A stretch of DNA of 36,640 nt from UBA7803 sp049454295 (GTDB lineage: Bacteria > Pseudomonadota > Gammaproteobacteria > Pseudomonadales > Azotimanducaceae), in the NCBI GenBank assembly GCA_049454295.1, contig JBMTYG010000016.1:1-36640 (forward strand), written 5' to 3'. Made by a program: the position numbers and the translations under genes. This document shows positions 24,833 to 34,697 of this stretch, piece by piece. The notes below the pieces were generated by a model, which saw only the letters and a program-made list of their open reading frames with translations, was not told the DNA's origin and ran no database searches. Each line of letters begins with the position of its first letter. Position 1 is the stretch's first letter.

Positions 24833-25908
24833 GAGCGATCACGGTAGCGTTGCTCGCGGCCGGTGTTGTTGGTTGTGAATCCGATGGGCCAGTACGTGAT
24901 GGCGAGTGGCCTGGACATCTGTCCGGGCTGCAGGTTCTCCACATCTCCACTGATTCCCTGAGCCCGGTTGACGGGTTTGCCTACGACCTGGGGCACCCGC
25001 TGTTCAGCGACTACGCGTGGAAATACCGCACGGTCAGCCTGCCTGACGGGGTAACTGCTCACGCGGCCCGTGACGATCAGACCCTCGACTTCCCCATAGG
25101 CACGGTGATCACGAAGACCTTCGCCTACCCGCTGGGTGCTGGTGGTACAGTCCGGACGATTGCCGCACCGACACTGGCGGCACCCAACTCGGTCTTCGAT
25201 CGCACACAGGTGCGGCTGATAGAAACGCGGGTGCTGAGGCACGAGCCAGAGGGCTGGGCCGCCGTTTCCTACCGATGGGATGAGTCGGGGCGTGATGCCT
25301 CGCTGGCCACGGCGGGCGCGCTGGTTCCGCTGACCACGGAGGCTGGGGAAGCCTTCCCCTATCTCATTCCCGATCGCAATCAGTGCGCGGGCTGCCACGA
25401 GACGGCCATGGGCTCCCGCACCCTGCACCCGATCGGTCCTAAACCGGGGAATCTCGCCGTCATCGACTTTGCCGGCGGCGACAATCAATACGCGGTGTGG
25501 CGGACATCGGGATGGGTGGACGGCGCCGAACCGTCGACCTGGCCACCACGCGACAGCGTCGGTGCGGACACTGCACATGCCTATCTCGATGCCAACTGCG
25601 CGCACTGCCACAGTGACACCGGTGCCGCCGACACGACCGGCCTCGACTTGCGCATCACGGCCACCGACGCTGCGCGCGGCGTCTGCAAGACCCCCGTCGC
25701 CGCCGGGCGCGGCTCAGGCGGTTTTGCCCATGACATCGAGCCGGGACATCCCGAAAAATCCATTCTTGTCTTTCGCGTCAATCACCGCGACCCGGGCATC
25801 ATGATGCCTGAACTTGGTCGCAGCCTGACGCATCGGGAAGGGGTCGAGTTGCTCTCACGCTGGATCGGCGAACTGGCGGGCACGTGCTTTCCTGCCACCG
25901 AGCTGTGA
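24829..25908 (+). CDS. SO2930-family diheme c-type cytochrome lipoprotein (TIGR03806-like)
   Basis: I choose TTG at 24829, overlapping the upstream TGA (TTGA). The product then opens LRAITVALLAAGVVGCES, a lipoprotein signal. The earlier in-frame ATG at 24769 would put this signal internally. The 359-residue mature region has two c-type heme sites, CAGCH and CAHCH, plus FAYDLGHPLFSDYAWKYRTV near the start and a C-terminal GIMMPELGRSLTHREGVELLSRWI with a candidate axial Met. This matches the recalled TIGR03806/SO2930 group. It should be a periplasmic or envelope-attached electron carrier, and the coupling to the beta-helix protein suggests they work as a pair. The partner pathway is unknown. 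Confidence 0.85.
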   Translation: MRAITVALLAAGVVGCESDGPVRDGEWPGHLSGLQVLHISTDSLSPVDGFAYDLGHPLFSDYAWKYRTVSLPDGVTAHAARDDQTLDFPIGTVITKTFAYPLGAGGTVRTIAAPTLAAPNSVFDRTQVRLIETRVLRHEPEGWAAVSYRWDESGRDASLATAGALVPLTTEAGEAFPYLIPDRNQCAGCHETAMGSRTLHPIGPKPGNLAVIDFAGGDNQYAVWRTSGWVDGAEPSTWPPRDSVGADTAHAYLDANCAHCHSDTGAADTTGLDLRITATDAARGVCKTPVAAGRGSGGFAHDIEPGHPEKSILVFRVNHRDPGIMMPELGRSLTHREGVELLSRWIGELAGTCFPATEL

Positions 25909-25955
25909 CTTTCCAGCAAACGCGTGTATCGACCTGTCAGATGGATTCATTGTCC

Positions 25956-26094
25956 TCAAAACATGAATTTTGGCAGGCCATCTGCGTCGATCGGTTCGCG
26001 TAGCATGCGCTTGTCAGCCGCGTAGCCATGGGTGTTCTGCCACGGTCCGAGTCCTTGTTAAGGGAAGCGATGCACGTCACGACGCATGTATCCC
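25956..26094 (-). pseudogene. Possible C-terminal remnant of an unknown protein, cut by an IS91 end
   Basis: On the minus strand a protein-like tail (GPWQNTHGYAADKRMLREP, then IDADGLPKFMF) ends at TGA 25956-25958. Upstream it meets a TAA at 26058-26060, beyond which the same frame reads GYMRRDVHRF into the IS91-like end at 26095. No start codon or family is recognised. It could be the 3' end of a gene destroyed by the insertion, or chance. This gap also contains a CAGATGG/CCATCTG stem after the cytochrome stop, without a T-run. Confidence 0.25.
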
Positions 26095-26203
26095 GCGAAT
26101 AGGGAAAATAAGGGGTCTTTTCCCGTGTTGCCAGACGTATGGCAGGCGTTGGCGTAGCGGTCGGCGCTGGGCCAGCTGATTGCCATCTATGGGGATGGCT
26201 CGG
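26095..26203 (-). repeat. IS91-family terminal fragment (copy A)
   Basis: These 109 bases match 36246-36354 with five mismatches and no gaps, and so correspond to the outermost non-coding end of the IS91-family element at the right edge. The segment contains the same terminal hairpin (GGGAAAA at 26102-26108 pairing with TTTTCCC at 26118-26124 around a 9-base loop). It ends abruptly at 26203, where a phoD-like reading frame begins. The missing inner portion of this end occurs separately at 34590-34684. Confidence 0.85.
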
Positions 26204-26204
26204 G

Positions 26205-26702
26205 ATGCCGGCGGCTGCGGCGGCGGAAGCGGCGTTCGATCATGGCGTCGCCAGTGGCGATCCCACGGATCCCTCGGTGGTGCTCGGGACTCGTGTGCGT
26301 CCCGAGGGCTGCGCCCGCCGGGTGACCTGGACGCTGGCGAAAGATCCGGCTTTTACTCAGGTCCTGCAGGAAGGGGCGGTGCAGACCGGCACGGAGCAGG
26401 ATTTCACCGTAAAGGTTTTCGTGGCGGGCCTGGCGCCCGGCCACCGCTACTAGTATCGCTTCAGCGATAGGGCGGCAACGTCCCTCGTGGAGCGAACGCG
26501 CACCTTGCCTGTGGGTTCGCTGGCCAAACACGCCCTGGCTGTGGCCTCCTGTTCTAATTACCCCTTCGGCCATTTCAACGGCTATGGCGCCATCGATCGG
26601 GATCACGCCGTGGACGTGGTGCTTCACCTTGGCGACTACCTCTACGAGTACGGCCAAGACGGCTATGGCGGCACGACCGGGGCGCGTCAGGGCGGCGCAT
26701 GA
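26205..26702 (+). pseudogene. Truncated phoD-like alkaline phosphatase fragment with internal stop
   Basis: Immediately after the IS91-type end the frame reads MPAAAAAEAAFDHGVASGDPTDPSV, the mature N-terminus of PhoD-family alkaline phosphatases without its Tat signal. It continues VTWTLAKDPAF and GLAPGHRY, meets TAG at 26452-26454 where the family has a further Tyr, then resumes YRFSDRAATSLVERTRTLP. Next come LAVASCSNYPFGHFNGYGAI and DVVLHLGDYLYEYG, the metal-binding GDYLYEY segment. Homology is lost near 26685, where the frame runs into the mazE start (TGA 26700-26702). It keeps only about a third of the protein, lacks both ends and has a nonsense codon, so it is non-functional. Confidence 0.85.
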
Positions 26703-26947
26703 AAGTCGCCATCCGCAAGATGGGCAACTCGCAAGGTGTGCTGATTCCCAAGCCCATCCTGGCCCAGGTGGGACTGGAAGGCACGGCCGATCTGCAGGTG
26801 CGCGATGGCGTGATTGAGATCCGCGCCATCCCCCCTAACCCGCGTGAAGGCTGGGCGGATGACGCGAAGCGTCTGGCCGCGCAGGACGATGAGGGGCTGG
26901 TTTGGCCGGAGGTCGCCAACGACGGCGACGACGAATTGGTGTGGTGA
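26699..26947 (+). CDS. mazE: MazE-type antitoxin (AbrB/SpoVT fold)
   Basis: The ATG at 26699 gives an 82-residue protein. The first 45 residues form the swapped-hairpin DNA-binding domain (MKVAIRKMGNSQGVLIPKPIL, GLEGTADLQVRDGVIEI). The acidic tail (EGLVWPEVANDGDDELVW) is the toxin-binding part. It would neutralise the MazF toxin encoded by the overlapping next gene and repress the operon as a complex. It starts inside the dead phoD frame, so the module is inserted at that junction. Both genes look intact. Confidence 0.9.
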   Translation: MKVAIRKMGNSQGVLIPKPILAQVGLEGTADLQVRDGVIEIRAIPPNPREGWADDAKRLAAQDDEGLVWPEVANDGDDELVW

Positions 26948-27264
26948 TAAGAACTGGCGAAATCTGGCTAGCCCAGCTCGACCCGACAGCGGGCAGCGAG
27001 ATCGAGAAGACCCGACCCTGTGTCGTTGTCTCGCCCGACGATATGAATGCGCACTTGCGGACCGTGATTGTCGCGCCGATGACCACCGGGTCGCTGCCTG
27101 CGCGGTTCCGTGTGGCGCTCACCTTTCAGGGCAAGCAGGGCCTGATCGTGCTCGATCAGATACGAACCCTCGACCGTGTGCGCCTCATCAAACGGGTGGG
27201 TGTCCTGCGCCCGACCACCCTGGCCGCAACGCTGCAGACGTTGCAGGCCATGTTCGCACCCTGA
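26941..27264 (+). CDS. mazF: MazF/PemK-type mRNA endoribonuclease toxin
   Basis: The start is GTG at 26941 (VVIRTGEIW) or GTG at 26944; both overlap the mazE stop, as usual for this module. The product of about 107 residues has GEIWLAQLDPTAGSEIEKTRPCVVVSPDDMN, TVIVAPMTTGSLPARFRVALTFQGKQGLIVLDQIRTLD and RLIKRVG, the full CcdB/PemK fold with the conserved Arg in KTRP and the Thr in MTTGS. It cleaves mRNA when the antitoxin is lost. No lesions are seen. In a mobile segment it could stabilise the island. Confidence 0.92.
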   Translation: MVIRTGEIWLAQLDPTAGSEIEKTRPCVVVSPDDMNAHLRTVIVAPMTTGSLPARFRVALTFQGKQGLIVLDQIRTLDRVRLIKRVGVLRPTTLAATLQTLQAMFAP

Positions 27265-27380
27265 GCCGACTCGCTCTCGGGCAACCCGTGATGAGAGCAG
27301 TCCCAACGCTGGGCTGCTCGCGCACATCGATCTCTCGGCTGACATATCATGGGGCTCTTCGTCTGGGTCGGGGCCCATCC

Positions 27381-27866
27381 GTGAATGCGCTTCTTCCTGT
27401 TTCCTGGCGGCCCAGCACGGCGCAGCTTCTGCCGCGCGATCCCGGTGTCTATGTCGGACCGGCGCTCCCCTACGCCGTGGCGATCCTTGTTCTCTTGGGC
27501 GTTACCGCTCGAAGTCTCGTGCATGTTTTTCTGCCGGATGGCGGGGCGCACGTCATCGCCACCATCGATACCTCCGTGGCGGGCGGCGCCAACATCATTG
27601 GACTGTTCGGCCAATGGGGCGCCATTCAGCTTTTGTTAGCGGGCCTGCTTTGGATCTTGCTGATCCGATACCCCGGAACGTTGCCGCTGGTCCTGTGTGT
27701 ATTCGTCGCGGAGCCGCTGCTCCGCTCGCTTGCGGGATATCTGAAACCGATTGAGACCGTGGGCACCGCGCCCGGCAGCGCCTTCAACTTCGCACTCCTG
27801 CCGTTGCTCTTGCCCGCACTTTATCTCGCGCTGTGCCCGGGGCGCGGTGGGCGAATAGCAAGATAG
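27381..27866 (+). CDS. Polytopic membrane protein of unknown function
   Basis: I place the start at GTG 27381; the frame is open further upstream but that part overlaps mazF out of frame and is not protein-like. The 161-residue product has about four hydrophobic helices (LPYAVAILVLLGVTARSLVHVF, NIIGLFGQWGAIQLLLAGLLWILLI, LVLCVFVAEPLLRSLAGYL, FNFALLPLLLPALYLAL). It has no recognised motif. The ribosome site is poor. It may be complete or a remnant. Its neighbours are mazEF upstream and a HupE-like scrap downstream, neither of which suggests a role. Confidence 0.6.
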   Translation: MNALLPVSWRPSTAQLLPRDPGVYVGPALPYAVAILVLLGVTARSLVHVFLPDGGAHVIATIDTSVAGGANIIGLFGQWGAIQLLLAGLLWILLIRYPGTLPLVLCVFVAEPLLRSLAGYLKPIETVGTAPGSAFNFALLPLLLPALYLALCPGRGGRIAR

Positions 27867-27939
27867 ATGTTGTCGGCCGACCAGCCATAGGGATCAAAGC
27901 GTTCGGTGGCCCGCCACTGCGTGACGACTCGTCGCAGCA

Positions 27940-28130
27940 GAGATCATCCACGGCCGGCAAGGCAGGCCGGGTCTGACGGAGCGTTATCCGTGGACCGTCA
28001 CATTCATCGTCGGTCTGCTGCATGGCTTCGGCTTTGCCAGTGCCCTGACCCAGATCGGCCTGCCGCAGCAGTCGATCCCGCTGGCGCTGCTGTTCTTCAA
28101 CGTCGGCGTGGAAATGGGCCGCTCCCGTGT
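27940..28130 (+). pseudogene. HupE/UreJ-family membrane protein fragment
   Basis: From 27940 the sequence reads EIIHGRQ, then after a one-base shift near 27960 it continues GLTERYPWTVTFIVGLLHGFGFASAL and IGLPQQSIPLALLFFNVGVEMG. The motif GLLHGFGFA with the LLFFNVGVE helix is the hallmark of the HupE/UreJ_2 family, putative metal or hydrogenase/urease-accessory permeases. There is no start. The 3' end is lost at about 28130, just before the stop of the convergent copper ATPase. It is a dead internal scrap. Confidence 0.75.
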
Positions 28131-28158
28131 GGCATTGGCTCAGTATCGGTCGGTCTGC

Positions 28159-30512
<2,354 letters not shown>

Positions 30513-30522
<10 letters not shown>

Positions 30523-30623
30523 GATTTCATTCCTCCGTCGGCCGGCGTGTTGGCGGGCGTACGGTGGCCGCCGTGACCGCCATAGGCATGGCCATGGAAC
30601 AAGTCCATCAGCGGACGGTCCAT
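30513..30623 (-). CDS. Histidine-rich peptide overlapping the ATPase start
   Basis: A minus-strand frame from ATG 30621-30623 encodes 36 residues, MDRPLMDLFHGHAYGGHGGH followed by RTPANTPADGGMKSWA, and overlaps the copper ATPase start by ten bases. The frame extends upstream without a start as HEHHGASPHGLC. His/Gly clustering resembles the C-terminal tails of small DUF2933-type proteins found in copper operons (…CPLMHLF-HGGHGGH). It is probably the remnant, or the 3' end, of such a gene that once preceded the ATPase. Assignment is tentative. Confidence 0.35.
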
Positions 30624-30957
30624 GCAGAGCCCGTGCGGCGAAGCGCCATGATGTTCATGTCGAATCGCGTCCAGTCGATGTCGTCCTTATAGGGGTATGA
30701 GCCGCGTTCGACGCCTCGATTGTCACTGGGCTTTTTGCTCGCTGATCCTGTGTTTCAAGCACGCTGGTTACCGTTTGCCGCAGACCGCTGGCCCGGGGAA
30801 ATGTCGGGCACTGCCGGTCGGGCTCCGGCGATCGGACGCAGACTTTAGCGCAGTTGGGCGGGGCCGTGAGGCGGTCTGCGCCGATCGCGTACGGGTAAGG
30901 GGATGTACAAGAATACTGGCGCGGTGACCCATTCCATCAATAACAGGGTATCAGCCA
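30624..30957. other. Gene-poor spacer with a 10-base inverted repeat
   Basis: I see no convincing gene in this 334-base stretch. It holds a perfect inverted repeat CGCAGACCGC (30779-30788) and GCGGTCTGCG (30871-30880), 82 bases apart. It lies between the minus-strand copper ATPase cluster and the plus-strand isochorismatase fragment, so promoters for one or both could be here. No metal-responsive MerR-type operator is recognisable. Confidence 0.4.
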
Positions 30958-31460
30958 ATGAATACAACAGCTCCCCTGCGGGTTTTCCTTGCCGTTCTGC
31001 TCTCGCTCTGCACGCTGACCTGCGTCCACGCGGCACAAGCGCGGACCCGGGGGTGGTTACGTGGAGTTGCTTACGCCTGACAATTCCCTGTTGTTGCTGA
31101 TCGACCTGCAGCCCCAGTTTGCGCTGGCCACGCATTCAATCGACACCCAGACCCTGACCGTCAACGCGACCGGGATCACGAAGGCGGCCAAGGTTTTCGG
31201 TGTTCCCACGATCCTCTCCACGAACCGTGCATCGACCTACGGCGGGCCTTTCTTCCCTGAAGTCACGGCGGTTCGTCCGGACCTGACCGTCTACGACCGC
31301 ACACTCATCAGCGCCTTCGATGACCAGCGCATCGTCGAGGAAATCCGCAAGTCCGGGCGGCGCAAAATCATCATCGGTGGCCTCTGGACGGACAACTGCG
31401 TCATGTTGCCGGCGCTGACTGCGCTGCGTGATGGCTACGAGGTTTACGTGCTGAATACGG
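30958..31460 (+). pseudogene. Exported isochorismatase-like hydrolase, frameshifted and truncated
   Basis: The ATG at 30958 starts a signal peptide (MNTTAPLRVFLAVLLSLCTL...HAAQA). A one-base shift in the CCCGGGGGTGG run near 31050 joins it to a second frame, GGYVELLTPDNSLLLLIDLQPQF, which is isochorismatase-family sequence. Asp of LLIDLQPQ and Cys of GGLWTDNCV mark two of the catalytic triad. The family match stops at DGYEVYVLN, about 31455, where the cytochrome c sequence begins, so roughly the last third is missing. The second frame could also start at GTG 31061 without a signal. Loss of the C-terminus makes activity unlikely. Confidence 0.75.
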
Positions 31461-31817
31461 GTGATTGCCGGAACGATCGGTGTACTGGTCCTGCAGGTGG
31501 CGCATGCCGGTGGCGACAGCGCCAGGGGCAAGACGCTCTTCGAGACCTGCGCCTTCTGCCACAGCATCGAGGACGGCAGGAATGGCATCGGGCCTTCGCT
31601 CTGGCAGGTGGCGGGACGTCGTGCGGCGGGTGTCGCCAGCTACCCGTACTCGGCAGCCTTCAAGGCACTCGACCAGGATTGGGACGATGCCCATCTCGAT
31701 GGCTTCCTCGCTGCGCCGATGCAGGTGGTACCCGGCACCAAGATGACTTTTGCAGGCGTTGCAGAGGCCCAGGACCGTGCGGATCTGATCGCCTATCTCC
31801 GCAGTTTGCAGCCCTGA
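31461..31817 (+). CDS. Class I cytochrome c, possibly with clipped 5' end
   Basis: The first in-frame start after the junction is GTG at 31461, giving 118 residues with a short signal (VIAGTIGVLVLQVAHAGG) and a heme site CAFCH. The fold is small monoheme type I: ARGKTLFETCAFCHSIEDG, IGPSLWQVAGR, YSAAFKALDQDWDD, a KMTFAG axial Met region and C-terminal RADLIAYLRSLQP. No ribosome site is visible and the signal lacks the basic n-region, so the original start may have been lost in fusion to the isochorismatase fragment. If translated, it would be a periplasmic electron carrier. Confidence 0.75.
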   Translation: MIAGTIGVLVLQVAHAGGDSARGKTLFETCAFCHSIEDGRNGIGPSLWQVAGRRAAGVASYPYSAAFKALDQDWDDAHLDGFLAAPMQVVPGTKMTFAGVAEAQDRADLIAYLRSLQP

Positions 31818-31818
31818 A

Positions 31819-31851
31819 GGGCTCGGATGCCCCGGGCGTCAGGTCGAGCCC
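31819..31851 (+). terminator. Possible terminator stem after cytochrome c
   Basis: GGGCTCG (31819-31825) pairs with CGAGCCC (31845-31851) around a 19-base loop directly after the cytochrome c stop. There is no clear T-run, so termination is uncertain. Confidence 0.35.
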
Positions 31852-31891
31852 GGGATGATTTAGCCCTTGCAGCTCAACCCGAGGTGATCGA

Positions 31892-33507
31892 ATGGAAGAT
31901 TCCGTCGTGACGCCCGGTGCTGCTGTCCTCGGGCCGGTAGCGGACACAACGCAGGGCGCGCGCGCTCACGATCGCCGGCACGGTGCTGCTCTCGCTGCTC
32001 GGCGTGGCCGGGAATTATTTCCGTCTGCCCTTGTTCTTCGGGATCGATCTCGTCTTCGGTTCGCTGGCGATGTTCATGGCCATACGCCTGTATGGTGGCG
32101 TCGCCGGTGTGCTGGTCGCCATTCCCGGTGCGCTCTACACGATCGTGCTGTGGGGTCATCCGTATACCGCGCCGGTGTTGATCCTCGAAGCGGTGACCGT
32201 GGCCTTGCTTGCTACACGGCTCAGGTACATCGCGCTGGCGGACGGGCTGTTCTGGCTGGTGCTGGGCGGGCCCGTGTTGATGATCCTGTTCTGGCTGTTT
32301 CTCGGGCAACCCGGGTATGTCAGCCAGCTGGTGGTGTTCAAGCAGTTCGTCAACGGCATCCTGAATGCATCGCTGGCATCGATGATCGTCATCGGAATCG
32401 ATGTGCTGGTCAGACGGCGTCAGGTGTCGTTCTCGCAACTGCTGTTCAACATGCTGGTGCTTGCGATCCTGGTGCCCGGGGTGGTGCTGGTCTCCATCGA
32501 TACCCGCCTGAGCCGGGTGGACCTCGAGCGTCTGCCGCTGGAGACGGGTATCGGTGTCCAGTACCAGGATCGCGACGGTCGTGCAGTGGCGGGCACTTCC
32601 AGCGCTGCCCTGCCTGTCGGGGGTTCGGTCATGACCATCAGTCCGGGCCTGGAGATCTGGCTGCCCGACCGGGAGGGTGCCTCGATACTGGCGTGGTGGA
32701 AGCGCGCACGGTACGTGGTTGCCCGGGAGTTCGGCGTGCCGGAGCCGGGCGGACGTGTGCTGGCGCATTACGACGCCAGCCTGGTCATCCAGCGACTCGA
32801 GTCGAGAAACCCTCAAGGCGTTCGTGATCCTCGCGATCCTGACTGCGCGGACGATCCTGGTGGCCCTCGGCGGCACGGGCGTCCTGTCGCGGCCGCTGCT
32901 CAGGCTGGGACTGGCGAGTGTCAGGATGGCCGAGGACGTGGAGAGTAAAAAAGCCATCTAACTACCCCGCGGAGCGATCCGCGAGACCAACCAGTTGGCC
33001 GGCCAGCTCTCGGAGATGGGCAATGCCCTGGTGCGCAGCTACACGGCGATCGAGGACGAGAAGGCCGCAATCGAAAGCCTGCTCAAAGAAAAGGCGCAGG
33101 AACTGACGGCAGGCGCGAATTACCTCGCTTCGTTGCTGCCGGGGCCGTTGGCCGGTTCCCCTTCAGCGGACTGGAAGTTTATTCCCTCGGCCGATCTCGG
33201 TGGTGATGCCTTTGGCTACGCCTGGATCGACGAAGATCACTTCATGATGTATCTGCTCGACGTGTGCGGGCACGGGCTCGCGCCGGCCTTGATGTCCATC
33301 AGTGCCATGAACGTGCTGCGCAACCAGACCTTGCCCGGAGCGGATTTTCTCTCGCCGGCCTCCGTGCTGTCCTGCATGAACGACGCGTTCCAGATGGACC
33401 GTTACAACGACCAGTATTTCACCATGTGGTACGCGGTCTACGACCGCCGCAGCCGCGAACTCCGCTATGCCAATGGCGGTCATCCACCCGCGCGGATGGG
33501 TCGATGA
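31892..33507 (+). pseudogene. Membrane SpoIIE/PP2C-type phosphatase gene with several frameshifts, 3' truncated
   Basis: A start at ATG 31892 (MEDSVVTPGAAVL) leads into a membrane segment in another frame (shift near 31965): LLSLLGVAGNYFRLPLFFGIDLVFGSLAMF and further helices. A periplasmic loop follows (RLPLETGIGVQYQDRDGR). A shift near 32805 continues as LKAFVILAILTARTILVALGG, and a third lesion near 32950 in a run of A leads to a coiled-coil linker (ETNQLAGQLSEMGNAL). The end is a SpoIIE-like phosphatase: LASLLPGPL, DLGGDAFGY, MMYLLDVCGHGLAPALMS, TMWYAVYDRRSRELRYANGGHPPA. The frame ends at 33507 before the domain is complete. Parent proteins are signalling phosphatases controlling anti-sigma partner switches. 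This copy is dead. Confidence 0.8.
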
Positions 33508-33610
33508 TGAGCTTCGATGAGTTCAAGCACATCGTGCGCTCGCGATGCGCGCTATTGGAATTCGGCGTCAGACGACCGGATTTGGCCTCGTGCAGACGCC
33601 GTCGCAAAGG

Positions 33611-34330
33611 TCAGGCTGGACGAACGACATACAGCATATAGCCGGTTTCGCGCGAAACCGTGCGCCAGTCGGACGCTTCCTTGCGTGCTGCGGCGATGGC
33701 GGCTGCCACGGATTCGCTCACCTCCCCGTCCTCCAGGGCAGCGCAGCGCATCAGCATCGGGTCGTAATATGCCGCCCAGGCTGCGTCCGAGAGCGGCCGT
33801 GCAGCGAGCACCCGCCAACCGACGGCGGCGATCTCGGCGCGCGTGGTTGCTTCGGTTCCGATGTCGCCCGGCTCCGATTCCCAGAAGGCCAGCGCTTCTT
33901 TAGACGGCGCATCGGTGAACAGGCAGGGATGGCTGAAGGCCACCGCGCCTTGGTCGGTCAACGCGCCACGCCAGGCGTTCAGCGCTCGCGCCACGCCAAG
34001 GAAATAGACCGCCCCGGCGGACCAGATCAGATCATAGGGGCCGCTGAGGCGCTCCATGCTTGCTGCAGTAATCCGCACAGACGGCGCACCAGGGAATTTG
34101 CTCCGTGCCGCCTCGACGAAGTGCGGCACCGTTTCAAACCCGTCAATCCGTCCCTGCGGTACGAGTTGACGAAGCGCCGCAAGATCGCCGCCAGGACCGC
34201 AGCCGGCGTCGCACACATGGCCCTGCGGCGAGATCCCGATTAGTCCCCCGACCCACGCGATATCCTCAGCCTGCCCCGGCCCCTCCCGGGGCAGGTCACT
34301 ATGAACTGCAAAGAAAGCCTCCCAGTCCAT
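33611..34330 (-). CDS. Class I SAM-dependent methyltransferase
   Basis: The ATG at 34328-34330 (MDWEAFFAVHSDLPREGPG) follows GGAGCCAGGA. The 239-residue product has motif I DAGCGPGGD, an acidic residue after strand 2 (RIDGFETVPHFVEAA), and motif II-like PYDLIWSAGAVYFLG, all in order for a Rossmann methyltransferase. The C-terminal part (FWESEPGDIGTEATT, YDPMLMRCAALEDGEV) probably forms the substrate lid. Target is unknown. It is intact, unlike most neighbours. Upstream of it lies a palindromic attC-like region and a tRNA remnant, which suggests capture as a mobile gene. Confidence 0.85.
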   Translation of the reverse strand: MDWEAFFAVHSDLPREGPGQAEDIAWVGGLIGISPQGHVCDAGCGPGGDLAALRQLVPQGRIDGFETVPHFVEAARSKFPGAPSVRITAASMERLSGPYDLIWSAGAVYFLGVARALNAWRGALTDQGAVAFSHPCLFTDAPSKEALAFWESEPGDIGTEATTRAEIAAVGWRVLAARPLSDAAWAAYYDPMLMRCAALEDGEVSESVAAAIAAARKEASDWRTVSRETGYMLYVVRPA

Positions 34331-34358
34331 TCCTGGCTCCGCGTGGTGTATTAATCGA

Positions 34359-34470
34359 TAGCGTAGCGGCGATTTGCGAGCGAGCTCCGGGACCGCATAT
34401 ATCGACCGGCTGCTTAGCGGCGTTACGACGCAATTTGTGGCCAGCGCTGGCGCTACGCTAAGTGTTAGGC
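34359..34470 (-). repeat. attC-like imperfect palindrome upstream of the methyltransferase
   Basis: TAGCGTAGCG (34359-34368) and CGCTACGCTA (34451-34460) form a perfect 10-base inverted repeat, with a central-arm palindrome CCAGCGCTGG at 34441-34450. Read on the minus strand the outer edge is GCCTAAC (34464-34470), fitting the RYYYAAC core of an integron attC site. The other edge reads ATTAATA instead of GTTRRRY, so the site is imperfect. Total span of about 120 bases is within attC range. No integrase is in the window. Chance or another kind of mobile-element end is possible. Confidence 0.35.
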
Positions 34471-34476
34471 CGACAC

Positions 34477-34521
34477 TGGCGCACCCGGCGCGATTCTAAC
34501 GCGCGACCCCTGGCTTCGGAG
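34477..34521 (-). tRNA. tRNA-Arg(CCG) 3' half remnant, possible attachment site
   Basis: Read on the minus strand the bases run from an anticodon loop CTCCGAA, through AGGGGTC, a perfect T-stem GCGCG/CGCGC with loop TTAGAAT, an acceptor 3' strand CGGGTGC, discriminator G and encoded CCA. This is the 3' half of a tRNA whose anticodon CCG reads Arg codon CGG. The 5' half is absent: bases before the anticodon loop do not pair with its 3' stem. The T-loop has A where canonical C56 belongs. It is not a working tRNA. Such 3' halves are typical attachment-site copies left by tRNA-targeting integrative elements. Confidence 0.65.
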
Positions 34522-34589
34522 AATGGCAAAGTTGCGGCCGAAGGTATCGTTCAACCACAGGTCCCCGCCCCACTTTTCCAGCGAGAACC

Positions 34590-34684
34590 GGTGTCGGGGT
34601 GAACGGGGAAACCGAGAGATGGTACGCGCAGCCGGGATGGTCGCCTCGGATTTATTGGCGTTCGGCAAACAGGTCGGAATAGGT
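34590..34684 (-). repeat. IS91-family fragment: last codons of transposase plus adjoining non-coding part (copy C)
   Basis: These 95 bases match 36388-36482 with four mismatches and no gaps. On the minus strand they encode the last transposase residues (YSDLFAERQ, then TAA) and about 60 bases beyond. Homology stops sharply at both sides. The fragment complements copy A at 26095-26203: together they cover the element end except for a 33-base piece (36355-36387). The succinylglutamate desuccinylase-like gene begins 14 bases to the right. Confidence 0.85.
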
Positions 34685-34697
34685 TGGGGAACCGAAG

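Noticed and set aside
26814..27380. Upstream extension of the membrane protein frame through mazEF
   Set aside because: This part is an out-of-frame shadow of mazE and mazF; protein-like hydrophobic sequence begins only after about 27381.
31461..31858. Read-through of the isochorismatase frame over the cytochrome c gene
   Set aside because: After the junction the frame becomes Cys/Arg/Gly-rich nonsense, while the cytochrome c frame is clean.
33508..33640. Short frame MMSFDEFKHIVRSRC after the phosphatase fragment
   Set aside because: There is no ribosome site and no family match; it overlaps the 3' end of the methyltransferase gene and is probably junk at the breakpoint.
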